Source of the DNA: Bacteroidales bacterium UBA1219
GTDB lineage: Bacteria > Bacteroidota > Bacteroidia > Bacteroidales > P3
Direction: 5' to 3'
DNA: 58,879 nt
NCBI GenBank assembly: GCA_002309295.1
Contig: DBXF01000009.1
Location: forward strand, 9,512-68,390
Positions 51,861 through 58,879 of the stretch are shown here, piece after piece. Position numbers and translations under genes: made by a program. How positions within the stretch are numbered: position 1 is the first letter of the stretch; the number at the start of each line of letters is the position of its first letter. The notes beneath the pieces are model-generated. The model was not told the origin of the DNA, ran no database searches, and worked only from the letters and a program-made list of their open reading frames with translations.

Positions 51861-54824
51861 ATGAAAAAAGTTTTGATTCTTGCGTGTGTGGCACTATTTT
51901 TTGTTTCCGCCATAGCACAGACATCGAAAACAGAAAAACCTGTTGCCACAAAGGAAAATCCTTGTCGTATGTCGGGACTCTCGGCATTTCTGTATGTTGA
52001 CCTTATGCAGCTCGAGAAAACCGACCCGTCGTTGAAGTCCATCCCCGAAGAGATGAAGGACCGCTACGGTTTCCTAGAAATCAACTCGGAACTGTATGTA
52101 GGCGCTTTCGCCGATATCAAAGCCGACAAACGCGACCTTGCAGCCGAATACGGCGTACTTTTCAACGGCAAACGTGCGCTTCCGTTCACAACAGTGAACA
52201 TACCCGTGAAAAGATACGTCAGTTTCCTTAATTCAGGCATTGCCGACTACATTGAGGTCGGTGAAAAAAGCGAACCGATGATGGACAGTGCCAGGTACTT
52301 CACAGGCACCAATCAAGTTCATTCGGGATACAACCTGCCACACGGCTATACCGGCAAAAACGTTGTTGTGGGAATTATCGACATCGGTTTTCATTACAGC
52401 CATCTGAATTTCTACGACAGCACCGGAAACACCTTCCGTGTGAAACGTGTGTGGGACCAAAATGCCGACAGCGGCACACCACCGTCGGGCTATAACTATG
52501 GCAATGAACTCACCACCGAATCGGCAATACGGGCGGCACGCTACAGCCACAACAACCAAAGTCACGGCTCTCACGTGGCAGGCATGGCGGCTGGAGGCGG
52601 AACCAACGATAGTTTGATGAAAAAATATAAAGGCATGGCTCCAGAAAGCGACATTGTGATGGTTGCCACGACAATGTATGGCACTGAGATTTTCGACGGA
52701 CTTAACTACATTCTGGAATACGCCGAGTCCGTTGGCAAACCTTGCGTGGTGAACATGAGCCTCGGCAACCATGTAGGTCCTCACGACGGCTCCGACTACA
52801 ACGAATATGCCACCGACTATCTTTTCGACAGTATTTATAAAAAAGGTGCCGCTTTGATGGTTTCCGCCGGCAACGAGGGCAGCACCAACCTGCACAACAG
52901 CAAGAGTTTCACAGCCAACGACACTATTTTTCAAACCTTTGCCATAACAAAAAGCAACGGCAACAACAAATTGTCGGGCACTGTGGATATATGGGGCGAA
53001 TTAGGCAGCCATTTCAGGGTGAAAGTGGCTGTTGCTGACAGCACCAGCGACAGCGCCACACTGGCAAGACTTAATTATCCCCTCGTTTTTACCACCGAAG
53101 ATACCATCGACTACACCACCAACGTGAACTTGGGCAGCAATGGCAGAGTAAGTTATTACGTGGAGGACACCAATTACTACAACGAAAAACCGCATGTGTA
53201 CCTCTATTTCAACGGAAGCAATCTTTCGGGACGCAATTGCTTTATTATCAGAATTGAAGCCACTTCCGGCACAGTTCATATGTGGAACAACAGCGGAATC
53301 TTTATCGGCGGCACCGCCGCAACAGCGGGAAACACCAACTACACCACAAACAACAGGGCTTCGGGTAGAGCCAGCACTATGGTGGCCTCGTACAACACCA
53401 AATGCTCGTGGACCACTTATGCCGGCGACGACTACAACCTCCATTCGCGTTATATTATTGGCGGACGTTCCTATTTCTCCAGCATAGGACCCGGACTTAA
53501 CCCCAACTTGAACAAACCTGAAATTACAGGTCCCGGTGCTTTGGTACGTTCGTCGTACAACTTCTACGACAGCCGTTACGACGAATCGAACTATATGATT
53601 ACCGATGTGCAGGTTAGCGGACGCGACACCTTCTATTGGGGCATGATGCAGGGCACGTCTATGTCCTGCCCTGCCGTAACCGGCATTGTGGCCCTGTGGT
53701 TGGAGGCCTATCCCGAACTCACCTACGCTCAGGTGAAAGAGCTGATGCGCACCACCGCCATCACCGACTCCCTCACCGGAATCATCCCCGCCTACGGCAG
53801 TCCACAATGGGGCTGGGGAAAAATCAACGCCTACGGCGGCATTCAGACCATACTGTCGCGGATACCCCGCAAACCCATGCTGAGCCCCGCTTCTGACACA
53901 GCCATCTGCGTAGGGGATAGCATAACTATTTCGGCTCCCGCAGGCTATCTGCATTACCAATGGAACACTGGCGACACCACACGCACCATAACCACCTCCA
54001 CCGCAGGCTCGTTCTTAGTAAGGGTGGACTCCGTGGGAGGCTATTTCAGCCCGTGGTCCGACACCATAACAATCTCTGTTAAACGGCGCGTTACTCCCAC
54101 CATTTCCAACGACACTACCGTGTGCCCCGGCCAACTTGTTACCATTACTGCCGGAGGGGGAGATTCTTATTTTTGGTATGCTCCATATACGGGAAGACAC
54201 GACACCACAGCAAGTGTTACTTTCGAACCAATGGGCCATTGGCAACGCTGTATGGTACGCATCGACAGCACAGGCCTTTGTCCCGCCTTCGATTCGCTGG
54301 ACGTATTTTTATATAATGTACCCTTCGTCGAAATTAGCGACCAGACCGGACAAGTGGCCGATCGTGATAGACGGACTTTGCAAGTGCCGCACAGCACAGC
54401 CACACTGACTGTTACAAACACTTTCCAGACATATCTTTGGAGCACCGGCGACACCTCCCGCACCATCACCGTCTCGCCTACAGAGCCCACACGTTACTCC
54501 GTGGTTGTAACCACCGAAAACGGATGTGTGGACAGCCTTTGGATAATGGTGGAATGCACGGGGGCTTCCATCACCACTGCCGACGAGATGCAGTTCCTTA
54601 TCTACCCCAATCCCGTTTCCTCGCAGTCGAAACTCACTGTGGAAGGCACTGACATAGAGACGATAACCGTTTATAACATGCTCGGCAAAGAGGTGGCAAA
54701 AATCACCGCCAAAGGCGAGAAAAAGATTGACATACCCGTGGGCGACTTTGCCAAAGGCGTGTATGTGATTTCCGCCGCCAATAGCAACGGTCAAAGCGGC
54801 CGCAAGACTTTTGTAGTGAAATAA
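51861..54824 (+). CDS. T9SS-secreted subtilase, paralogue of the upstream gene
   Basis: This 987-residue protein has a signal peptide (MKKVLILACVALFFVSAIAQ) and an S8 protease domain with D174 (VVGIIDIGFHY), H235 (HGSHVAGMAAGG) and S600 (MQGTSMSCPAVTG). The protease half is clearly homologous to the gene upstream through its whole length (for example FRVKRVWDQNA, YGNELTTESAI, KYKGMAPESDIV). It then has only about three Ig-like modules, the last with TYLWSTGDTSRTITVSP, and a T9SS sorting domain (FLIYPNPVSSQSKLTV, ending GQSGRKTFVVK). It has its own promoter and terminator. Probably an extracellular endopeptidase; substrate unknown. Confidence 0.93.
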   Translation: MKKVLILACVALFFVSAIAQTSKTEKPVATKENPCRMSGLSAFLYVDLMQLEKTDPSLKSIPEEMKDRYGFLEINSELYVGAFADIKADKRDLAAEYGVLFNGKRALPFTTVNIPVKRYVSFLNSGIADYIEVGEKSEPMMDSARYFTGTNQVHSGYNLPHGYTGKNVVVGIIDIGFHYSHLNFYDSTGNTFRVKRVWDQNADSGTPPSGYNYGNELTTESAIRAARYSHNNQSHGSHVAGMAAGGGTNDSLMKKYKGMAPESDIVMVATTMYGTEIFDGLNYILEYAESVGKPCVVNMSLGNHVGPHDGSDYNEYATDYLFDSIYKKGAALMVSAGNEGSTNLHNSKSFTANDTIFQTFAITKSNGNNKLSGTVDIWGELGSHFRVKVAVADSTSDSATLARLNYPLVFTTEDTIDYTTNVNLGSNGRVSYYVEDTNYYNEKPHVYLYFNGSNLSGRNCFIIRIEATSGTVHMWNNSGIFIGGTAATAGNTNYTTNNRASGRASTMVASYNTKCSWTTYAGDDYNLHSRYIIGGRSYFSSIGPGLNPNLNKPEITGPGALVRSSYNFYDSRYDESNYMITDVQVSGRDTFYWGMMQGTSMSCPAVTGIVALWLEAYPELTYAQVKELMRTTAITDSLTGIIPAYGSPQWGWGKINAYGGIQTILSRIPRKPMLSPASDTAICVGDSITISAPAGYLHYQWNTGDTTRTITTSTAGSFLVRVDSVGGYFSPWSDTITISVKRRVTPTISNDTTVCPGQLVTITAGGGDSYFWYAPYTGRHDTTASVTFEPMGHWQRCMVRIDSTGLCPAFDSLDVFLYNVPFVEISDQTGQVADRDRRTLQVPHSTATLTVTNTFQTYLWSTGDTSRTITVSPTEPTRYSVVVTTENGCVDSLWIMVECTGASITTADEMQFLIYPNPVSSQSKLTVEGTDIETITVYNMLGKEVAKITAKGEKKIDIPVGDFAKGVYVISAANSNGQSGRKTFVVK

Positions 54825-54842
54825 AACGCCACAACCTTTTAT

Positions 54843-54879
54843 AAAAAAAGCGTGCCTTTTTGAAGGCACGCTTTTTTTT
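54843..54879. terminator. Bidirectional terminator between the second subtilase and ruvB
   Basis: AAAAAAAGCGTGCC (54843-54856) pairs with GGCACGCTTTTTTT (54865 onward) around an 8-nt loop. With A and T tracts on both sides it can serve both converging transcripts. Confidence 0.9.
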
Positions 54880-54893
54880 GTGTTCTGTTATTT

Positions 54894-55925
54894 TCAGAAA
54901 AGCTCCAACTCCCCTTGGTCGGCGGAGAAACGCGCTTTACCGAGGTGCTGGTATGCCAGGGGAGTAACCTCGCGTCCTCGCGGGGTGCGCATAAGGTAAC
55001 CCTCCTGGATGAGGAACGGCTCGTACACCTCCTCTATGGTACCTTGGTCCTCGCCCACGGCGGTGGAGATGGTGCTAAGTCCCACAGGGCCGCCCTTGAA
55101 CTTGTCGATAATCACGCTCAAAATGCGGTTGTCCATCTCGTCGAGGCCGTGCTTGTCCACGTTGAGGGCCTGCAAGGCATAGCGTGCTATCTCGAGGGTG
55201 ATGGTGCCGTCGCCTTTCACCTGTGCGAAATCGCGCACACGACGCAGCAGAAGGTTGGCGATACGGGGGGTGCCACGACTGCGGCTGGCTATTTCCAATG
55301 CCGAATCGCTGGTGATGGGTACGTCCAAAAGTTCGGCAGAACGACGAATTATCTTGGTAAGTGTTTCAACATCATAATATTGCAGACGCGAAGTGATGCC
55401 GAACCTCGACCGCAGGGGAGCGGTGAGCAGTCCCGACCGTGTGGTGGCCCCGATAAGGGTGAAGGGGTTGAGGGTTATCTGCACACTGCGGGCGCTGGGA
55501 CCCGTTTCTATCATAATATCAATACGATAGTCCTCCATAGCGGAATACAGGTACTCCTCCACCACAGGCGACAGACGGTGTATCTCGTCGATAAAAAGCA
55601 CGTCGTTGGGTTCCAGGTTGGTGAGGATGCCCGCCAGTTCGCCGGGTTTGTCGAGGACGGGGCCTGAGGTCATTTTCAGGTTAACGCCGAGTTCGTTGGC
55701 GACGATGTGCGAAAGTGTCGTCTTGCCCAGTCCCGGAGGGCCGTGCAGAAGCAGGTGGTCGAGGGGTTCGCCGCGGTCCTTGGCAGCCTGGACAAACACT
55801 TTCAGGTTGTCGATAATCTGCTGCTGACCGGCGAAACTGTCGAAATGGCTTGGCCGCAGGGCGCGTTCCACTTCGCGTTCCTTGCTGCTCTGGCTTTGGC
55901 CGGTGGCGTCTAAGTTACTATTCAT
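54894..55925 (-). CDS. ruvB: Holliday junction branch migration helicase RuvB
   Basis: RuvB is the hexameric AAA+ motor that, with RuvA, drives branch migration of Holliday junctions. The 343-residue protein has Walker A GPPGLGKT (62-69), Walker B FIDEIHRLSP, sensor 1 IGATTRSGLL, the arginine-finger segment APLRSRFG, and the C-terminal winged helix (YLMRTPRGREVTPLAYQHLG). Length and motifs are normal. It overlaps the DUF368 gene by 8 nt and is the last gene of the leftward operon. Confidence 0.98.
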   Translation of the reverse strand: MNSNLDATGQSQSSKEREVERALRPSHFDSFAGQQQIIDNLKVFVQAAKDRGEPLDHLLLHGPPGLGKTTLSHIVANELGVNLKMTSGPVLDKPGELAGILTNLEPNDVLFIDEIHRLSPVVEEYLYSAMEDYRIDIMIETGPSARSVQITLNPFTLIGATTRSGLLTAPLRSRFGITSRLQYYDVETLTKIIRRSAELLDVPITSDSALEIASRSRGTPRIANLLLRRVRDFAQVKGDGTITLEIARYALQALNVDKHGLDEMDNRILSVIIDKFKGGPVGLSTISTAVGEDQGTIEEVYEPFLIQEGYLMRTPRGREVTPLAYQHLGKARFSADQGELELF

Positions 55926-56868
55926 TGGTTGTAGGGTTTGTTTCTACTGCGTTTGTTTCTTGTGGTTTACTTATCTTCTTGGCAATGAGCTCGATGGCAA
56001 ATATTATCACAAGTCCTGCCAAAATCATTAGTATTGAAATCCAGAAAGTGGTATCGATTTGCGGAAGTATATTGCTTTGTATCAACGGCTTAACTTCTCC
56101 ATGACGGTCGGTGTATGTCTGCAGAGTCTCTTTCCACGGCCATATTTTGTTCAGCGAGCCGAACATAAATCCCGTCAGAGCGGCAAGGGTTATCTGCTTG
56201 AAATGGTCAAAAAGCCAGTTAAGTACGTGCGAGAACGAGATGATGCCCACCACAGCGCCGAGGGCAAAGACGGCGATAATCATTATCTGCAGTTCCGACA
56301 ATGCGTTGAGCATAAAGGCATATTGCCCCAGCAACACCAGTATGAAACTGCCCGAGATGCCCGGCAAAATCATGGCGCAGATGGCTATGGCACCGCAAAG
56401 GAAAATGTACCAATAGCTGTCGTTCTGACTCAAAGGCGCGTTTTCCGGCGAGGTGATGAAAAACGAAAGCACGGCAAAGATAAGGAACGCCAATATGGTT
56501 TTCCAATTCCACCGCACATCGCGTCCCACAAAGATGGTGGAGGCCAATATCAGTCCGAAGAAGAACGACCACACGTACTGCGGATAAGTGTTGAGCAACA
56601 TAGTGATTAGCTTAGCCAGCGAAAGGAAACTCACGCCTATGCCCGCCACCACGCACACAAGAAACCCTCCGTCGATGTTTTTCCAGAACTCACGTATGTG
56701 GCCAGTGAAAAAGAGTTTCAAGTTGGCGAAGTTGATGCTTTTGATGGCATGGATCAGCCGTTCGTATATCCCTGTTATAAAGGCTATTGTGCCACCCGAC
56801 ACACCCGGAACCACGTCCGAGGCGCCCATCGCCATACCTTTCAAAAAAAGTAATATCCAGTTTTTCAT
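55918..56868 (-). CDS. DUF368 polyprenyl-phosphate transporter (PopT type)
   Basis: This 316-residue protein has about eight membrane helices and two inverted-repeat-like motifs: MGASDVVPGVSGGTIAFITGIYE near the N-terminus and AMILPGISGSFILVLLGQY in the middle. DUF368 proteins were shown in other bacteria to recycle undecaprenyl phosphate, the lipid carrier of cell-wall glycan synthesis, back across the membrane. This annotation follows from the family. The C-terminal tail is polar. It overlaps ruvB by 8 nt and follows the hypothetical gene by 22 bp. Confidence 0.9.
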   Translation of the reverse strand: MKNWILLFLKGMAMGASDVVPGVSGGTIAFITGIYERLIHAIKSINFANLKLFFTGHIREFWKNIDGGFLVCVVAGIGVSFLSLAKLITMLLNTYPQYVWSFFFGLILASTIFVGRDVRWNWKTILAFLIFAVLSFFITSPENAPLSQNDSYWYIFLCGAIAICAMILPGISGSFILVLLGQYAFMLNALSELQIMIIAVFALGAVVGIISFSHVLNWLFDHFKQITLAALTGFMFGSLNKIWPWKETLQTYTDRHGEVKPLIQSNILPQIDTTFWISILMILAGLVIIFAIELIAKKISKPQETNAVETNPTTNE

Positions 56869-56890
56869 CGTTGAAAAAAATAATTACGTT

Positions 56891-57460
56891 TTAAAATAAA
56901 AATTCGTCCTTGTATTCTTGGTTATTTTCTTCCAAATCCATTTGTGTCTTAAGGTGCATTTCGATTTGACAAAGCAAACCTTCGTTGTTCCTGTCGCCGT
57001 TGAGCAGTTTCAGCATGCTTTCCGTGCCTTTGTCAGCCGGATTCTCGATGTCGGGAAAGTCCCAGCGACGACATTCGATAGTGTCGGGAAGGTGTAACTG
57101 GAAATTGTTTACAAGAAAATCGGAAGGGTCGTTTTTGTTGTAATCGCCACTGATAAACAAAATCTTGTCGTATGATTTCAGTGCTTTGTCGAGATTGCTA
57201 TTACGTATGTCGAGCAGAATATAAAGCAACTCCCTTTCGGTTAATACCGAGTAAATTACGTTTTGAAAGGCCTGCTTTTTCCTTAATATCTCGATAACGC
57301 CATTGTTGCGCAAATCTATTTCGAGCATTGTGTTCAGCGCTGCCACAAACTGATAGTTCTGCAAAGTGGGAGCAGTGATAAATGTCAGTATCTCAAAACT
57401 TTCCAGTTGGAAAGAGACGTCCGACAACGATATGTTCAACTGTTGTGTTCTCCGTGCCAT
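56891..57460 (-). CDS. Hypothetical cytoplasmic protein
   Basis: This 189-residue protein has no signal peptide or membrane segment. It begins MARRTQQLNISLSDVSFQ, has alternating strands and helices (FVAALNTMLEIDL, ELLYILLDIRNSN, YDKILFISGDYNKND) and a charged, Asn/Glu-rich C-terminus ending DEFLF. The pattern faintly recalls the short Bacteroidetes IPExxxVDY-type proteins, but I cannot see that motif and do not assign it. It is 6 bp after the radical SAM gene, so it is part of the operon. Confidence 0.65.
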   Translation of the reverse strand: MARRTQQLNISLSDVSFQLESFEILTFITAPTLQNYQFVAALNTMLEIDLRNNGVIEILRKKQAFQNVIYSVLTERELLYILLDIRNSNLDKALKSYDKILFISGDYNKNDPSDFLVNNFQLHLPDTIECRRWDFPDIENPADKGTESMLKLLNGDRNNEGLLCQIEMHLKTQMDLEENNQEYKDEFLF

Positions 57461-57466
57461 AATACT

Positions 57467-58381
57467 TTAGGTGTTTTGTTCGAAAGAATCGTTGTTTTCA
57501 AAATGCGGCCGATAGACGACTTTTTCCGACAGCTCCTGCTCCCAACCGCGGTGGAAACCGAGACTCTGGCTGTAGGCCCGCACCTCGTCGTATTCATCTG
57601 CGGTGACAAAGCCGCCCAGCTTGTCGGGCAGGTTTTCCACGCCTTTCGGCGGATAGTACTGCGCCATGAGCGACAGATGCACGTTTGTGGAAAGGTTTTC
57701 GGCAATCCAGAGCAGTGCGTTCTTGGAGTTCTCCACACATCCCGGCAGCACCAGATGCCTGATTATCAGTCCTGAAGTGGCCACATCGCGGTCGTCGGTA
57801 ATCAATGTGGAGCCTTTCTGACGGTACATCTCGAGCAGAGCCTGCGAAGCACGCTCGAAATAGAGCGGAGATTTGGAGTAACGCTCTGCCAGACTGTTGT
57901 CGCTGTATTTGAAGTCGGGCAGGTAGATGTCGATGTAAGGCTCGATCGAGCGGAGGGTTTCTACGGAGTCGTAAGCGTTTGTGTTGTAGATAGTTGTAGG
58001 GTGCAGCCCCAGCTGGTGGAGTCTATCTAGAATCTGCGGTATGCAATGTGCTTGGTGCGATGGACTTACAAAGCCCAGCACATTTTCGGTGGTGGCCAGC
58101 ACCTCGGCAATGCGGTCGGCGATGGCAGGGATGGTGTTGTAACGGCAAACTGCTGTGTCGTTGCGACTTATGTCGAAATTCTGGCAATAGACGCATTGCA
58201 TGTTGCAGTGTGCGAAAAAGAGGTTGCACACCCCTTTGTCGCCGCACAGCACGGGTTCTTCGCCCTTGTGCGCGCAAATCGACGCCACGGAAGGCTCCGA
58301 GGCACTGTTGCAGAACCCCGTTCGGCCGGCATCGCGGTCGGCACCGCACTGTCGCGGACACAACTTGCAGTTATTCAACAT
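57467..58381 (-). CDS. PflX-like radical SAM protein (COG1313 type)
   Basis: This 304-residue protein has an N-terminal Cys group (C5, C8, C12 and C24 in NCKLCPRQCGADRDAGRTGFC) and the radical SAM cluster motif C59-NMQ-C63-VY-C66 followed by QNFDISR, as in homologues of pyruvate formate-lyase activating enzyme of unknown target. The IYLPDFKYSDNSLAERYS and RHLVLPGCVENS segments are typical of this group. An in-frame start 12 bp upstream (58393) is TTG; I prefer the ATG at 58381. The substrate is unknown. Confidence 0.88.
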   Translation of the reverse strand: MLNNCKLCPRQCGADRDAGRTGFCNSASEPSVASICAHKGEEPVLCGDKGVCNLFFAHCNMQCVYCQNFDISRNDTAVCRYNTIPAIADRIAEVLATTENVLGFVSPSHQAHCIPQILDRLHQLGLHPTTIYNTNAYDSVETLRSIEPYIDIYLPDFKYSDNSLAERYSKSPLYFERASQALLEMYRQKGSTLITDDRDVATSGLIIRHLVLPGCVENSKNALLWIAENLSTNVHLSLMAQYYPPKGVENLPDKLGGFVTADEYDEVRAYSQSLGFHRGWEQELSEKVVYRPHFENNDSFEQNT

Positions 58382-58402
58382 CTTTTGCCCCAAGATAACA
58401 GG

Positions 58403-58879
58403 TTATTTACCGGCTTCCATGTACTGTTTCAGCAGCGCCTGCACGTATTTGCCAAACACGTCGAACTCGATGTTGACCTTAGTGCCGGGCTGGAAGTTGT
58501 GGAAATTTGTGACCTTGTAGGTGTAGGGAATTATTGCCACGCTGAACATGCCGGGCTTGGAGTCCACCACGGTGAGGCTCACGCCGTTGATGCTGATGGA
58601 GCCTTTGGGAACGGTGATGGAGGGAGCGTTTTCTGCATCATACTCGAAGTAGTAACGCCAGCTGCCGTTGTCGTCAACAACTTTGGTGCAGGTGGCGGTC
58701 TGGTCCACATGACCTTGCACTATATGTCCGTCGAAACGGCCGTCCATGCGCATGGAGCGTTCCACGTTAACTTCTGTGCCAACCTTCCAAGTGCCAAGGT
58801 TGGTTTTCAGCATAGTCTCGTCCATGGCGGTAACCACGTACTGTTTCTTGGCTTTGTCCACCTTCACCACGGTGAGGCA
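58403..58879 (-). CDS. ribE: Riboflavin synthase, 5' end outside the window
   Basis: Riboflavin synthase turns two molecules of 6,7-dimethyl-8-ribityllumazine into riboflavin. The frame is open to the window edge, where it begins with CLTVVKVDK, the end of the first lumazine-binding repeat. About 158 of the usual ~200 residues are present. MDGRFDGHIVQGHVDQTATC and the second-repeat motif GSISINGVSLTVVDS followed by SVAIIPYTYKVTNF are clear. The true start lies beyond 58879. It precedes the radical SAM gene in the leftward operon. Confidence 0.95.
   Translation of the reverse strand, partial: CLTVVKVDKAKKQYVVTAMDETMLKTNLGTWKVGTEVNVERSMRMDGRFDGHIVQGHVDQTATCTKVVDDNGSWRYYFEYDAENAPSITVPKGSISINGVSLTVVDSKPGMFSVAIIPYTYKVTNFHNFQPGTKVNIEFDVFGKYVQALLKQYMEAGK

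Overview
The window looks like a chromosomal contig from an anaerobic member of the Bacteroidales. Four things point there: several secreted proteins end in type IX secretion (T9SS) sorting domains; promoters match the Bacteroidetes form (TTTG, about 19-21 bp, TAnnTTTG); the pathway enzymes (IspG, ManC, AsnS, YraN, a C_GCAxxG_C_C protein) are of Bacteroidetes type; and an oxygen-sensitive class III ribonucleotide reductase is present. I cannot name the genus. I found no rRNA, tRNA, CRISPR array, insertion sequence, phage gene or replication origin.

Layout. (1) 1-14262, leftward: a tight, visibly AT-richer operon encoding, in order of transcription, a periplasmic von Willebrand A (vWA) protein, an actin/Hsp70-fold ATPase, a two-pass membrane coiled-coil protein, an 1873-residue protein that appears to fuse a SEDS glycan polymerase to a complete class B penicillin-binding protein, a membrane-anchored transglutaminase-like protein, and a charged coiled-coil protein cut by the window edge. 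Together these look like a self-contained cell-wall synthesis machine, and this is my main candidate for an undescribed system. (2) 14801-17388, rightward: nrdD-nrdG. (3) 17543-22362, rightward: a lipoprotein, two paralogous membrane proteins flanking a hipB-hipS-hipT toxin-antitoxin operon with three evenly spaced operators, then a small lipoprotein next to a radical SAM/SPASM enzyme. (4) 22548-24855: two secreted proteins. (5) 34301-25174, leftward: manC, asnS, an S41 protease, an M1 peptidase, lysC and ispG, with gaps of at most about 30 bp. (6) 34592-42976, rightward: an SGNH-SGNH-MBOAT O-acylation operon, a universal stress protein, yraN, a metal-exporting P1B-ATPase and a Fur-family regulator. 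(7) 45803-43316, leftward: a Cys-rich redox protein and an exported protein with duplicated end domains. (8) 46047-54824, rightward: two paralogous T9SS subtilases, the first with about 15 tandem 71-residue repeats. (9) 58879-54894, leftward: ribE, a PflX-like radical SAM protein, a hypothetical protein, a DUF368 polyprenyl-phosphate transporter and ruvB.

Intergenic DNA carries short degenerate direct repeats that recur at several places and in both orientations. Intrinsic terminators are clear at 24879-24908, 51741-51777 and 54843-54879. Residue numbers were counted by hand from the translations. Family names are recognition from memory, not database hits.
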